From Methylosinus trichosporium OB3b (lineage in GTDB: Bacteria; Pseudomonadota; Alphaproteobacteria; Rhizobiales; Beijerinckiaceae): a stretch of 64,000 nt of DNA. The notes under the pieces were generated by a model, which saw only the letters and a list, made by a program, of their open reading frames with translations, did no database searches and had not been told where the DNA came from. The stretch covers positions 3,620,001-3,684,000 of the forward strand of contig NZ_CP023737.1 of NCBI RefSeq assembly GCF_002752655.1, given 5' to 3'. The position numbers and the translations under genes were made by a program. Position 1 is the first letter of the stretch. The number at the start of each line of letters is the position of its first letter. Positions 44,571 through 54,216 of this stretch are shown here, piece after piece.

Positions 44571-44598
44571 ACGGCGGAAGCGATTCGATTCGCCCATT

Positions 44599-47193
44599 CT
44601 ACATCCCCCATCGGCGCGCGAACCAGCTCTTGGCGATCTGCGCGAGCGCGGCGTAGCAGAGCAGGAAGCCGAGGAGCGCCGGCCAATAGAGAAGCGGCAG
44701 CGGCGTGAGGCCGAACACGTCGGCGAGCGGCGAGAATGGCAGCGCCGCGCCGACGAGGCAGACGGCGATCGTCGTCAGCATCAAGGCGTCGCTGGCGCGG
44801 CTCTGCAGAAACGGAATGCGCGCGGTGCGGATGACATGGATGACGAGCGTCTGCGTCAGCAGCGATTCGACGAACCAGCCGGTCTGGAACAAGGTCGGAT
44901 CGGCGAGGGCGCCGAAGACGAAGATCATCAGCACGAAGGTCGCATAATCGAAGATCGAGCTGATCGGACCGATGCAGAGCACGAATTTGGCGATATTGTC
45001 GATGTCCCACCGACGCGGCGCCGCGAGATATTCCTCGTCGACCGTGTCGGTCGGGATCGCCGATTGGGAGATGTCATAGAGCATGTTGTTGGTGATCACC
45101 TGTAGCGGCGTCATCGGCAGGAATGGCAGGAAGGCGCTGGCGCCGAGCACGCTGAACATGTTGCCGAAGTTGGAGCTCGCGCCCATTTTTATATATTTGA
45201 CGATGTTGGCGAACACGCGGCGTCCCTCGAGCACGCCGTCGCCGAGCACGGCGAGGCTCTTCTCGAGCAGGATGATGTCGGCCAATTCCTTGGCGATGTC
45301 GACCGCCGTGTCGACCGAGACGCCGACATCGGCGGCCTTCAGCGCCGGCCCGTCGTTGATGCCGTCGCCGAGATAGCCGACGACATGGCCGCCGCGATGC
45401 AGCGCGTCGATCACCCGCGCCTTCTGCGGCGGCGACAGCTTGGCGAACACCGCCGTCCGTTCGGCGAGCGCCGTCAGCTCGTCGTCGCTCGCTCGCTCGA
45501 CATCGGCGCCGAGCGCGACGCGCTCGACCGCGAGCCCGACGTCCTTGCACACTTTGCGCGTGACGACGTCATTGTCGCCGGTCAGGATCTTCACCGCGAC
45601 GCCGGCCTTCGCGAGCGCCGCCAGGGCGCCGGCGGCGCTGTCCTTGGGCGGATCGAGAAAAGCGATGTAGCCGACGAGAATGAGATCACATTCGTCCGTC
45701 GGCGCGAATATGGTCTGCTGCTGCGGCAGTTCTCGATAGGCGACGGCGACGACGCGGAAGCCGTCGCCGTTCAGCTCCTCCATCTCGCGTCGCGCGGCGT
45801 CGAGATGCGACGGATCGAGCACGCCGCAGCCGCTCTCGGTTTCATACCGGCTCGACGCCGCGAACAGCTCCTCGACGGCGCCCTTGCAGATGAGGAGATG
45901 CGGACCGTCGTCCCGGCGCACGACGACGGAGAGGCGGCGGCGCTCGAAATCGAACGGGATCTCGTCGATCTTCTCATAGGCGTGATCGGGCCTCAGCGCG
46001 TGAGCGAGCTCGTGATGCTCGAGCACGGCGCGGTCGAGCAGGTTCTTCAGCCCCGATTGGAAATGGCTGTTGAGATAGGCGAGCTCGAGCACGCGGGCGG
46101 ACTCCTCGCCGAAGATGTCGAGGCAGCGCTTCAAGATGATGCGGTCCTGCGTCAGCGTGCCGGTCTTGTCGGTGCAGAGCACATCCATCGCGCCGAAATT
46201 CTGGATCGAGTTGAGGCGTTTCACGATCGCCTTCTTGCGCGCCATGGCGATCGCGCCCTTGGCGAGATTGACGGTGACGATCATCGGCAGCATTTCCGGC
46301 GTCAGGCCGACGGCGACCGAGACGGCGAACAGCATGGCCTGTAGCCAATCGCCCTTGGTGACGCCATTGATGACGAACACAGCCGGCGCCATCACCGACA
46401 TGAAGACCATCATCAGCAGGGTGAAGCGCGTGACGCCTTTGTCGAAGCTCGTCTCCTCGCGCGGACCGGCGATCTCGTCGGCCATGGCGCCGAGCACGGT
46501 GCGTCGGCCGGTCTCGACGACGACCGCGGTCGCGTAGCCGCTCACCACATTGGCGCCCATCAGCGCCAGACTTTGCGCCTCGAACGGATCGCTCGCCGAT
46601 GACGATTGCGCAATCTTTTCCACCGGCATGGATTCGCCGGTCAGCGTCGATTGATTGACGAACAGATCTCGGGCCTCGATGAGCCGCAGATCGGCGGGAA
46701 TCATGTCGCCGGCGGAGAGCCGCAGAATATCGCCGGGCGCGAGCCGCTCCACCGGCTCCTCGACATATCGATCCGCCGTATGCGCTCCCGGACGCCGCAC
46801 CGAGGCGTGTGTGCGCACCATCGCTTGCAGCCGCGCCGCGGCCTCGTTGGAGCGATGCTCCTGGACGAAGGCGAGGCCGACGCTGAGCACGACCATGGCG
46901 GCGATGACGATCGCCGCGCGCAATTCGCCGAGCGCATAGGAGGCGAGGGCCAGCGAGAGCAGCAGAGCATTGAGTGGATTTCTCGCCCGGCCGGCGAGCT
47001 CTCGCAGCATGCTCGGTCGCCGCTCGCGGGCGATGCGGTTGAGGCCGATTTGGCGCAGCCGCCGCGCCGCCTCGCGGGCGGAGAGGCCGTCGCGCGTTGT
47101 TCCGAGCCGCGCCAGCAGCTCCTCGCTCGACGCCTGCGCGGCGCGAAGCAGCGCGTCGTGCGGGGGATGCTTCGGGGACGATGGCCGATGCAT
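44599..47193 (-). CDS. mgtA: Magnesium-translocating P-type ATPase (MgtA/MgtB)
   Basis: 864 aa from the ATG at 47193, chosen for the GGAG upstream; an ATG at 47238 would add 15 residues. It is a P3B ATPase: LTGESMPVEK in the actuator region, DKTGTLT phosphorylation site near residue 370, ILTGDNDVV and YLGDGINDGPALKAADVGVS in the P domain, and ten membrane helices including the MLPMIVTVNLAKGAIAM segment. It imports Mg2+ when the ion is scarce. No mgtA-type leader structure was recognised in the 130-base divergent gap. Confidence 0.93.
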   Translation of the reverse strand: MHRPSSPKHPPHDALLRAAQASSEELLARLGTTRDGLSAREAARRLRQIGLNRIARERRPSMLRELAGRARNPLNALLLSLALASYALGELRAAIVIAAMVVLSVGLAFVQEHRSNEAAARLQAMVRTHASVRRPGAHTADRYVEEPVERLAPGDILRLSAGDMIPADLRLIEARDLFVNQSTLTGESMPVEKIAQSSSASDPFEAQSLALMGANVVSGYATAVVVETGRRTVLGAMADEIAGPREETSFDKGVTRFTLLMMVFMSVMAPAVFVINGVTKGDWLQAMLFAVSVAVGLTPEMLPMIVTVNLAKGAIAMARKKAIVKRLNSIQNFGAMDVLCTDKTGTLTQDRIILKRCLDIFGEESARVLELAYLNSHFQSGLKNLLDRAVLEHHELAHALRPDHAYEKIDEIPFDFERRRLSVVVRRDDGPHLLICKGAVEELFAASSRYETESGCGVLDPSHLDAARREMEELNGDGFRVVAVAYRELPQQQTIFAPTDECDLILVGYIAFLDPPKDSAAGALAALAKAGVAVKILTGDNDVVTRKVCKDVGLAVERVALGADVERASDDELTALAERTAVFAKLSPPQKARVIDALHRGGHVVGYLGDGINDGPALKAADVGVSVDTAVDIAKELADIILLEKSLAVLGDGVLEGRRVFANIVKYIKMGASSNFGNMFSVLGASAFLPFLPMTPLQVITNNMLYDISQSAIPTDTVDEEYLAAPRRWDIDNIAKFVLCIGPISSIFDYATFVLMIFVFGALADPTLFQTGWFVESLLTQTLVIHVIRTARIPFLQSRASDALMLTTIAVCLVGAALPFSPLADVFGLTPLPLLYWPALLGFLLCYAALAQIAKSWFARRWGM

Positions 47194-47323
47194 GGGAGGC
47201 TCCAGACGTAGGGGCAGAGCATGACAAGCGAAGATCACGCTTTCTTAACTCTAGCGAGGCTAGCAAATCTCACAGAGGCCGTCTCTCTCGTCCATCCCGC
47301 GCGGCTGCGCGACGGAACACGCC

Positions 47324-48640
47324 TTGGTGGATATGATGATGGCGCATATTGTGACAGACGCCGCGGCGCCGCCATCCGGCCCAATATTGAACTACCGGCG
47401 GCTGCTCGATGCGCTGCTCTGGATCACCTCCTTCTCCGGCTCGGTGGTGTTCATCGAGCCCTCGCCATACGACTTCCTCATTCTGCTGACCATGGTCGTG
47501 TGGTTCCTCGGCGGCTTCACGCTGCATCGCGGCGTGCTGCCCGGCGCCGCGCTGATGATCCTGTGGACGCTCGGCGGCTATATCTCGCTCATCCCCTATT
47601 GGAACGAGCCCGACCCCGTCGAGTTCATGACTCACACGCTGTTCATCTCGATGACCGGCGTCTTCTATATGCTGTTCTTCTCGCAGGACGCCGAGCGACG
47701 TTTCGAATTGTGCATGAGCGGCTATGCGGCGAGCTGCATGCTGGCGGCCATCATAGCGGTCGGTTCCTGGGCGCAGCTCTTCGGCAATCCGCAGACGATG
47801 ACTCTCGACGGCCGCGCCATGGCGCCGTTCAAAGACCCGAACGTGCTCGGCTCCTATATGGTGCCCGGCCTGTTGTTCTTTGTGCAGCGGCTGCTGCTCG
47901 GCCGCATGCGCTACTGGCCGGTCACGCTGCTCGGCCTCGCTCTGTCTGGCGCGGCGCTGTTCGCCTCCTTCTCGCGCGGCTCCTGGGGCGCCGGGATCGT
48001 CTCGGTCTTCGTGCTCACGCTGCTGTCGATGATCACCGCGGATTCGCGGCGCATGCGGCTGCGCATCGGCGCGGCGGCCGCGACGGCGACGCTGATCGTC
48101 TCGCTCGGCGTCGCCGGCGTGCTCGCCACCGACGCCTCTGTGCGCGAGTTCTTCTTCAAGCGCGCGTCGGCGACGCAGGAATATGACGAGGGCCCGACGG
48201 GCCGATTCGGCAATCAGCTGCGCTCGCTGCCCATGCTGGTCGAGCGGCCGAATGGCATGGGGCCTCTGCGCTTTCGCCTCACTTTCGGCATCGAGCCGCA
48301 CAACAGCTATGTGAACGCCTTCGCCTCCAATGGCTGGCTCGGCGGCTTCGCCTTCCTCGGCCTCGCGACGCTCAGTCTCGGCGTGCTGCTGCGCGCCAGC
48401 CTGCAGCGCACGCCGTTTCAGAGGTCGGCGCAGCTCGTCGCCGCGGCGGCTCTCGTGTTCTTCTTGCAGGGTCTGCAGATCGACATCGACCATTGGCGCT
48501 TCTTCTGGATCTTCGTCGGCGCCGCCTGGGGGCTCGAGGCCGCGCGCATGCGCTGGGTCGTCCGAACCGAGCATTCGGGCTCGTCATTGCGAGCGCAGCG
48601 AAGCAATCCAGAGCCGCGGGGCGAGTCCTTTGTCGCTTAG
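47324..48640 (+). CDS. O-antigen ligase/polymerase-like membrane protein
   Basis: 438 aa with about eleven membrane helices and a large periplasmic loop containing PTGRFGNQLRSLPML and EPHNSYVNAFASNGWLGGFA, the PHN...W pattern of the Wzy/WaaL (O-antigen ligase) superfamily. It may ligate or polymerise surface glycans. The last 20 or so residues (SLRAQRSNPEPRGES) are encoded by a dispersed repeat (48581-48614), so the natural C-terminus has been replaced or extended. An acyltransferase and an outer-membrane barrel follow, consistent with a surface polysaccharide unit. Confidence 0.82.
   Translation: MVDMMMAHIVTDAAAPPSGPILNYRRLLDALLWITSFSGSVVFIEPSPYDFLILLTMVVWFLGGFTLHRGVLPGAALMILWTLGGYISLIPYWNEPDPVEFMTHTLFISMTGVFYMLFFSQDAERRFELCMSGYAASCMLAAIIAVGSWAQLFGNPQTMTLDGRAMAPFKDPNVLGSYMVPGLLFFVQRLLLGRMRYWPVTLLGLALSGAALFASFSRGSWGAGIVSVFVLTLLSMITADSRRMRLRIGAAAATATLIVSLGVAGVLATDASVREFFFKRASATQEYDEGPTGRFGNQLRSLPMLVERPNGMGPLRFRLTFGIEPHNSYVNAFASNGWLGGFAFLGLATLSLGVLLRASLQRTPFQRSAQLVAAAALVFFLQGLQIDIDHWRFFWIFVGAAWGLEAARMRWVVRTEHSGSSLRAQRSNPEPRGESFVA
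48581..48614. repeat. Dispersed repeat family C, half copy inside a coding end
   Basis: TCGTCATTGCGAGCGCAGCG followed by AAGCAATCCAGAGC is the left half of an inverted-repeat element whose complete copy is at 49981-50064. It supplies the last codons of the O-antigen-ligase-like gene. A family A fragment (AGAGCGTTTTCTGATCGAGC) follows at 48639-48658. Confidence 0.8.
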
Positions 48641-48756
48641 AGCGTTTTCTGATCGAGCAGTCGAATTTAAGCCCTTCTTTATGAGTGGCGAAGAAGATCG
48701 CCCGGCTGCCGCCGCGGCCCCTTTGGCCGGCGCGTGCGCAGCGGAGAGGACTGACG

Positions 48757-49941
48757 ATGAATCTCGACGCCGCGCTGCGGGAGAATGACGGCAAGGGGCC
48801 CGGCTTCCATTTCGTCCGCCATGCTCTGTCCATCGTCATTCTGCTGCATCACGCCTCGGTGCTCGCCGTCGGCGGCGAGCGCGCGCCCGCGGCGACCAAG
48901 GGCGATGCGGTCGCCAGCCTCTCTATGCTGCTGCAGGGCGGCGACGCGGTATTTCTGCGCCAGTCGATCATCGAGCTGCTGCGGCCGTTCCTGTTCTCGC
49001 TGGTCGGCGCCTTCTTCGTGCTGAGCGGCTTTCTCGTCGCCGGCAGCGCGTTCCGCACTCGCGACACGCGCCAGTTCCTGACCTTCCGCGCCTTGCGCAT
49101 CGCGCCGGCGCTCGCTTCGGAAGTGCTGCTGTCGGCGCTCGTGCTCGGCCCGCTCGTCACCAGCGTCGCGCTCGGCGCCTATTTCGGAGATGCGCAATTC
49201 TATCGCTATTTCGGCAATATTTTCGGTTTCGTCACTTATGAGCTTCCGGGCGTCTTCACCGACAATCCCGTTCCTGCTCTCGTCAACGGCAATTTGTGGA
49301 CGCTGCCCGCGGAGTTCTATTGCTATCTCGTGCTCAGCGCGCTGATGGCGAGCGGGTTGTTGTTCACGCGCAGAGGCTTTCTCGCAGTGTTCCTCGTCGT
49401 CTCGGTCGGCGTCGCGCTGACGGCGAGCTTCGGCTTTCTCGCGCCGACGCGGCTCGACACGACGCGCTTTGCCGGCTGGTTCCTCGTCTATCTCTTTCTC
49501 GTCGGCGTGGCGCTGTGGGTCTATGCCGAGCATGTGCGGCTCGACTTGCGCCTGTTCGTTCTCTTCGGCGGGCTCTATGTGCTGCTGATGGCGACGAAGA
49601 CGAGCGATTTTCTCGCCGGCCTCTGCCTCGCTTATTGCGTCGTCTATGTGGGAATGATGCGCTTTTCCCGGTTCGACCGGCTGCTGAAGGCCGATTTCTC
49701 CTATGGGCTCTATCTCTACGGCTATCCCATCACGCAGGCGCTGGCCTTCTTCCTGCTGCCGCATCTCGACGGCGCGTCGAAAGGCGCGAAGCTCGCGATC
49801 ATCATGAGCCTCGCGCTCGTCGGCACGCTCGCCTTCGCGGCCGCGTCGTGGACCTTCATCGAGAAGCCGGCGCTGAAGCTGAAGCGCTTCGTCCTGCCGC
49901 CGCGCCGCGCCGCCGCGCCGGCTCTAGCGCCGGCGGAATAG
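48757..49941 (+). CDS. Acyltransferase 3 family membrane protein
   Basis: 394 aa from the ATG at 48757, with GGAGAGGA upstream. FHFVRHALSIVILLHHASVL (residues 17-36) gives the conserved Arg-x10-His, then FFVLSGFLVAGSAFR and FLTFRALRIAPALASEVLLS. About ten membrane helices, without an SGNH domain. The family transfers acetyl, succinyl or similar groups to surface sugars or lipids. The upstream polymer ligase suggests an exopolysaccharide substituent. The last 15 residues are Ala/Pro-rich. Confidence 0.87.
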   Translation: MNLDAALRENDGKGPGFHFVRHALSIVILLHHASVLAVGGERAPAATKGDAVASLSMLLQGGDAVFLRQSIIELLRPFLFSLVGAFFVLSGFLVAGSAFRTRDTRQFLTFRALRIAPALASEVLLSALVLGPLVTSVALGAYFGDAQFYRYFGNIFGFVTYELPGVFTDNPVPALVNGNLWTLPAEFYCYLVLSALMASGLLFTRRGFLAVFLVVSVGVALTASFGFLAPTRLDTTRFAGWFLVYLFLVGVALWVYAEHVRLDLRLFVLFGGLYVLLMATKTSDFLAGLCLAYCVVYVGMMRFSRFDRLLKADFSYGLYLYGYPITQALAFFLLPHLDGASKGAKLAIIMSLALVGTLAFAAASWTFIEKPALKLKRFVLPPRRAAAPALAPAE

Positions 49942-49980
49942 GGGCGGGACGGGCCGATTTCTGCGACATGAAAAGTGGGG

Positions 49981-50064
49981 CCGTCATTGCGAGGAGCGCA
50001 GCGACGAAACAATCCAGGAACCGCCCCATAGTTCTAGATTGCTTCGCTGCGCTCGCAATGACCG
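49981..50064. repeat. Dispersed repeat family C, complete inverted-repeat copy
   Basis: CCGTCATTGCGAGGAGCGCA at the left end pairs with TGCGCTCGCAATGACC at the right; the inner segments (ACAATCCAG and CTAGATTGC) partly pair too. It fills most of the 161-base convergent gap between the acyltransferase and barrel genes. Similar elements are common between genes in Rhizobiales. Confidence 0.85.
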
Positions 50065-50102
50065 TGGCGGTTTTCAAGTGACTAAAAGGGCGGCGACGCG
50101 CC

Positions 50103-51791
50103 TCACGGCTCGAAGCGCACTCCCGCCATGATCACATTGGCGGTGAAGCTCGAGGTCGCTCCGGCCGAGCTCGCGAGGTGCTGATAGAAATAGCTCGCCT
50201 TGATGGCGATCGAGCGCGTGATCTTATATTCGAGCTTCACGCCCGCGGTGACCACGCGCTCCAGCCTGTCGCCGCCCTGATAATTATTGGTCTGGAAGCT
50301 GCCCGTTCCGGTGACGATGAAATTGCGTCGAAACGCGTGCACGACATCGAGAGTCACATTGCGCGAGAGAATGCCGGCGGCGCCGGCGAGCGAGGTCTCG
50401 GAGAGGGTCGTGCCGGTGCGCAGGGTGAAGGTGGTCAGAGGCGTCGCCGAATAGATGAGCGCGGCGTCGATGATCGGGCCGCGCAGCAGCGGCAGCCGCA
50501 CATCGGCGTAATCGCGCTGAGCATAGCCGCCCGAGGCTTCTCCGCGCAGGAGATCGGTGATCTTGAAGGTCGTGCCGACGCGCGCCTGGGCGCCGGTGCT
50601 GTCGCGCGCATAGCCATAGGGGTCGAGCCAGGAGTCATGCACGCGGCGGTCGAGGATCGCCTCGGCATAGGGCCGCACGCTCGGCGTCAGCTCGTAGGCG
50701 ATGCGCGGATTGACGCCATAGGCGTTGTAGCTGGTCGCGGCGAGGTCGAGCACCGAGCCGTCGTTGTAATAGGCGTTCTGATAGATCCAGCGATCGAAGG
50801 AGCCGCGCAACGTCGCATCGAGGCGGCCGAAGCTCTGCGTGACGCCGACGGCGGTTCCGAGCGAGACGATCAGCGGACGATTGATGACGACGACATTGGC
50901 CGAGTTGGTCGCGAGGCCCGGCGCGCCGGGCCGCTGTGTGTCCAGCGTGAAGCGTCCTTCGAATTTGACCTTGGTGTCGCGGGCGACGTCGTAGCGGTAG
51001 AGGAAATCGCCGACGCCGTCCGGCCGGTCGGCGTTCTCGACGCTGAAATAATCGACATAGCCGAGGCGCAGATTGGCCTGCACGTCGTCGCGCGTCCATT
51101 CCGAGCGCAGCCGCAGCCCGACGTCGACGCGCGCGAAACGGGATCCCTGCACGTCTTGCGCGAGCCGATTGGGATTCGTGTCATAGCCATAGCTCGGCTC
51201 GGCATAGGCGTAGAGCCGCAGCGAGCCGATGCCGAAGCCGAGCGGGCCGTAGGGGTCGGGCTCGAGCAGCGGCTTGGCGCGTGGCGGCAGGAAATCCGGG
51301 ACCGCCACGGTCGACGGCGGCGGCCGCTCGGGCAATTCGAGCGCCCCGCGCAGGCCGAGGCGCAGGACGCGATAGCGGCGCCGCGACGCCTCCTTGGCCT
51401 CGGCCGAGGTGCGATAGGGCTTCAGCCGGGGCAGGGGATGGGTCGGCGAGAAGGGCGGCGGCTTCAGCGCCTGCGGCGGCGGATAGGGCTTTGGCAGCAC
51501 GACGCGCGGACGGGGCAGGCCGTAATTGGGGGCGCCGGACGGCGGCGCCTCCTGCGCGCCGCGCCGCTGAGCGGGCGCGAGCGCGCGCTGCGCCTCGCCG
51601 GGCGTCGGCGCGTCGGCGCCGGGAATCGGCGGCACCGCCGGGAGATCGCGCAGCGGCGCGAGATCGAGCGAGAAGGGCGATAGCGACTGGCCGAGCGCGA
51701 CGCGCGAAGGCCCGACCGCCGCGGGCGCCGCCAGCGACAGGACGATCAGCGTCGTTGCCGCGGCGCGGCTGTCGAACCTTGCGGATGGCAC
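50103..51791 (-). CDS. Outer-membrane beta-barrel protein
   Basis: 562 aa with a signal peptide (ATTLIVLSLAAPAAVG). Residues 40-170 are Pro-rich and probably disordered. From about residue 190 the sequence alternates as beta strands (YAYAEPSYGYDTNPNRLAQD, then VDVGLRLRSEWTRDDVQANL) and ends VIMAGVRFEP, an aromatic-terminated barrel strand. It resembles the BBP2-type putative porins often found with exopolysaccharide genes. The gene is convergent to the acyltransferase, so co-expression is not assured. A glycan exit channel is a guess. Confidence 0.8.
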   Translation of the reverse strand: MPSARFDSRAAATTLIVLSLAAPAAVGPSRVALGQSLSPFSLDLAPLRDLPAVPPIPGADAPTPGEAQRALAPAQRRGAQEAPPSGAPNYGLPRPRVVLPKPYPPPQALKPPPFSPTHPLPRLKPYRTSAEAKEASRRRYRVLRLGLRGALELPERPPPSTVAVPDFLPPRAKPLLEPDPYGPLGFGIGSLRLYAYAEPSYGYDTNPNRLAQDVQGSRFARVDVGLRLRSEWTRDDVQANLRLGYVDYFSVENADRPDGVGDFLYRYDVARDTKVKFEGRFTLDTQRPGAPGLATNSANVVVINRPLIVSLGTAVGVTQSFGRLDATLRGSFDRWIYQNAYYNDGSVLDLAATSYNAYGVNPRIAYELTPSVRPYAEAILDRRVHDSWLDPYGYARDSTGAQARVGTTFKITDLLRGEASGGYAQRDYADVRLPLLRGPIIDAALIYSATPLTTFTLRTGTTLSETSLAGAAGILSRNVTLDVVHAFRRNFIVTGTGSFQTNNYQGGDRLERVVTAGVKLEYKITRSIAIKASYFYQHLASSAGATSSFTANVIMAGVRFEP

Positions 51792-51876
51792 TCGAATCCT
51801 CGCGGACGCCCGGCGGGGCGCGCGAGATCGAGCGTTAAGGAGTTATGGTTAACGGAGGCTTACCGGCGCCGCCGGA

Positions 51877-52137
51877 TCACTCGCCGAGCGCGGCCAGATA
51901 GAGGTCGAGAATCTCCTCCTCCTCCTGGCGCTTGTGCTTGTCCTGGCGACGCAGAGAGATGATCTTGCGCATGATCTTGGGGTCGAAGCCGGTGCCCTTG
52001 GCCTCGCCATAGACGTCCTTGATGTCGTCGGCGATGGCGCGTTTTTCCTCTTCCAGCTTCTCGATTCGCTCGATGAAGGCGCGCAGATGGCCGCCGTTCA
52101 CCGTATTGCTGGACATGTCGATCGTATCGCTGGACAT
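51877..52137 (-). CDS. gapR: GapR-like nucleoid protein (UPF0335/DUF2312)
   Basis: 86 aa. [20 protein letters not shown] followed by [20 protein letters not shown] is the DUF2312 signature, and the length is typical. In Caulobacter this protein (GapR) encircles overtwisted DNA ahead of replication and transcription. Starts at 52137 and 52116 are both possible. It is a helical coiled-coil protein; the Alphaproteobacteria restriction of the family supports the taxonomic placement. Confidence 0.93.
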   Translation of the reverse strand: MSSDTIDMSSNTVNGGHLRAFIERIEKLEEEKRAIADDIKDVYGEAKGTGFDPKIMRKIISLRRQDKHKRQEEEEILDLYLAALGE

Positions 52138-52340
52138 GGGGCCTCGTCTTCCCGTTCGATCGCCTTCGTCTCGCGGCGACGGCTGCGGGGCTCGAGGAGC
52201 GAGCCTTCGAAGGCGGCGCTCTTCTCCCCTGTTCCGGCGCGAGCCATGCTACGCAGGCGCGGCGCCGTCAAGCGCGGGGCCGATTAATCCCCGCTTTCCC
52301 CGCGCGGCCGCTTGAAGTTTCGCTCCGGCGCGCCGACATT

Positions 52341-52381
52341 CCGGCTCGACCGCGGCGCTCGCCGGCTCGACCGCGGCGCTC
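52341..52381. repeat. Two-unit direct repeat, 21-bp period
   Basis: CCGGCTCGACCGCGGCGCTC occurs at 52341-52360 and again at 52362-52381, one base apart. It lies just before the ribosome site of the RDD gene, in the 5' untranslated region. Confidence 0.85.
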
Positions 52382-52398
52382 ACGAGGAGAAAATGCCC

Positions 52399-52869
52399 AT
52401 GTTCGACGCCGGCGGCGACGACCGCCGCTTCTATTCCCAGGCCGAGCCGCGTCCGCTCGTTCCGCGCGCGGCGCTGGTCGGCGTGCGTATTCGCCGAATC
52501 GCGGCGCTCTGCCTCGATCTCGTGCTGGTGAGCGTCCTGTCGGTCGGCCTCTGGGTCGGGCTGCTGGTGCTCAGCTTTGGCCTGTCGGCGCTTCTGCTGC
52601 CGCCGCTGTTCCCGCTCGTCGCCTTTTTCTACAATGGGTTGACGGTCTCGGGTTGGCGCATGGCGACGCTCGGCCAGCGCGCCATGGATCTCGAGGTGCG
52701 GCTCGCGAGCGGCGAGCCCGCGCCTTTTCTGAACGCCGCGGTTCACGGCGTGCTGTTCTATGTGAGCTGGCTGTTTCCGCCGCTTCTGCTCGTTACCTTC
52801 GTCACCTCGGACAAGCGCTGCCTTCACGATATTCTGGCCGATGTGATCGTGCTGCGACGATCGGCGTGA
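52399..52869 (+). CDS. RDD family membrane protein
   Basis: 156 aa from the ATG at 52399, spaced nine bases after GAGGAG; the ATG at 52393 is a close alternative. VGVRIRRIAALCLDLVLVSV has the Arg and Asp of the RDD family, then two hydrophobic segments, and the C-terminal FVTSDKRCLHDILADVIVLR (second Asp-x-x-Ala motif). Three to four membrane helices. Function unknown; some members are proposed to be transporters. The gene is probably monocistronic. Confidence 0.85.
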   Translation: MFDAGGDDRRFYSQAEPRPLVPRAALVGVRIRRIAALCLDLVLVSVLSVGLWVGLLVLSFGLSALLLPPLFPLVAFFYNGLTVSGWRMATLGQRAMDLEVRLASGEPAPFLNAAVHGVLFYVSWLFPPLLLVTFVTSDKRCLHDILADVIVLRRSA

Positions 52870-52942
52870 GCGGCGAGCGTCGCTCTCTCAGCGTCGCCAA
52901 ATCGGCGAAAACGCGCCGTCTGACGCTTTTCGCTCAAAAAGC

Positions 52943-52972
52943 TTGGCGCGGGGCGGCGCTCGATTCTAGTAT
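52943..52972 (+). promoter_or_regulatory. Candidate promoter for bpt
   Basis: TTGGCG at 52943-52948 and TAGTAT at 52967-52972 with an 18-base spacer, 83 bases upstream of the bpt start and 73 after the RDD stop. Two plausible boxes only. Confidence 0.4.
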
Positions 52973-53055
52973 GTCGCGAACGCGTCCGGCGGCCCCAGCG
53001 CTGGCCGGCGGCGGAGGAAGCGGTATATCGATTTCCGCCACGAGGACGAACGAGC

Positions 53056-53787
53056 GTGACGAGAGAGCCCCGCGACGCGCCGCAATTCTACCTGACCTCC
53101 CCCGCTCCCTGTCCCTATCTGCCGGGGCGAGAGGAACGGAAGGTCTTCACCCATCTGATCGGCCGGCGCGCGCCGGCGCTCAACGACACGCTCACCCAAT
53201 CGGGTTTCCGCCGCTCGCAGACGATCGCCTATCGTCCCGCCTGTGAGACCTGCCGGGCCTGCGTCTCGGTGCGCGTGCGCGTCGACGAGTTCGAGCTGTC
53301 GCGCAATCTGAAGCGGGTGAGGAAGCGCAACGCCGAGGTGGCGAGCGAGGCGCGGCGGCCCCATGCCGGCGCCGAGCAATATTCGCTGTTCCGCGCCTAT
53401 GTGAGCGCCCGGCACAATGACGGCGGCATGGCCGACATGAGCATGGTCGATTATCAGATGATGGTCGAGGACAGCCATGTCGAGACGCGGCTCATCGAAT
53501 ATCGCCTGGCGAGGCCGGACGGCGGGCCCGGCCAGCTCGTTGCCTGCTGCCTCACCGATTATCTCGCCGACGGCTTGTCGATGGTCTATTCCTTCTACGA
53601 TCCGCATCGCGAGGAGCGCTCGCTCGGCGCCTTCATGATTCTCGACCATGTGGAGCGCGTCCGCCGCGCCGGCCTGCCGCATCTCTATCTCGGCTACTGG
53701 GTCGAAGGTTCGCGCAAGATGGATTACAAGGCGCGCTTCCTGCCGCAGGAGCGGCTCGGTATGGACGGCTGGAAGCGGGTGGAGTGA
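53056..53787 (+). CDS. bpt: Aspartate/glutamate leucyltransferase (arginyl-tRNA-protein transferase family)
   Basis: 243 aa from the GTG at 53056. The N-terminal half has [20 protein letters not shown] with paired Cys, and the C-terminal half has [20 protein letters not shown] and [18 protein letters not shown], standard for Bpt/Ate1. The enzyme adds Leu from Leu-tRNA to N-terminal Asp or Glu, marking proteins for ClpAP/ClpS. Length is normal. Confidence 0.93.
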   Translation: MTREPRDAPQFYLTSPAPCPYLPGREERKVFTHLIGRRAPALNDTLTQSGFRRSQTIAYRPACETCRACVSVRVRVDEFELSRNLKRVRKRNAEVASEARRPHAGAEQYSLFRAYVSARHNDGGMADMSMVDYQMMVEDSHVETRLIEYRLARPDGGPGQLVACCLTDYLADGLSMVYSFYDPHREERSLGAFMILDHVERVRRAGLPHLYLGYWVEGSRKMDYKARFLPQERLGMDGWKRVE

Positions 53788-53808
53788 CGAGGTCGCGCCG
53801 CGCGCGCC

Positions 53809-54198
53809 TCAGTCACGCGGCAGGGAAAGGGGATGGGCCAGGAGCGCCCGATCGAGCGTGGCGAGTCGGAGATTCTCGATGCTGCATTGAGCGAGCAGCA
53901 TTCGATCGAACGGGTCGCGCGTCGCTGGATCGGGCTCGACGCCAACGACGGCGTGTCGACGGTCGATCGGCAGAATGGACAGCCCGATAGCTTCCATGTA
54001 ATCGGCGATGTCGTCCAGAGCCATGCCGGGGTCGAGCTTGCCGAGCCGGGTCTTGATCGCGACTTCCCATAGGCTCGCGACGCTCGCATGAGACTGCGTG
54101 CTCGGAGACGCCAGGCGCGCTGAGAGACGTGGATCGCGCAGATGCAGCGTGTCGCGCATCAGATGGAGCAGGACGTGGGTGTCGAGGAGGAGCCTCAT
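53809..54198 (-). CDS. PIN-domain toxin of a type II toxin-antitoxin pair
   Basis: 129 aa. MRLLLDTHVLLHLMRD carries the first PIN Asp (D6), WEVAIKTRLGKL a conserved Glu, and DPFDRMLLAQC the Asp pair. PIN toxins cut RNA, often tRNA. It lies 18 bases after the antitoxin gene at 54217-54480. The GEVAIK/DPFDR pattern is the usual one for PIN partners of Phd-type antitoxins. Confidence 0.9.
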   Translation of the reverse strand: MRLLLDTHVLLHLMRDTLHLRDPRLSARLASPSTQSHASVASLWEVAIKTRLGKLDPGMALDDIADYMEAIGLSILPIDRRHAVVGVEPDPATRDPFDRMLLAQCSIENLRLATLDRALLAHPLSLPRD

Positions 54199-54216
54199 CC
54201 GAGACCGAGCCTCATG

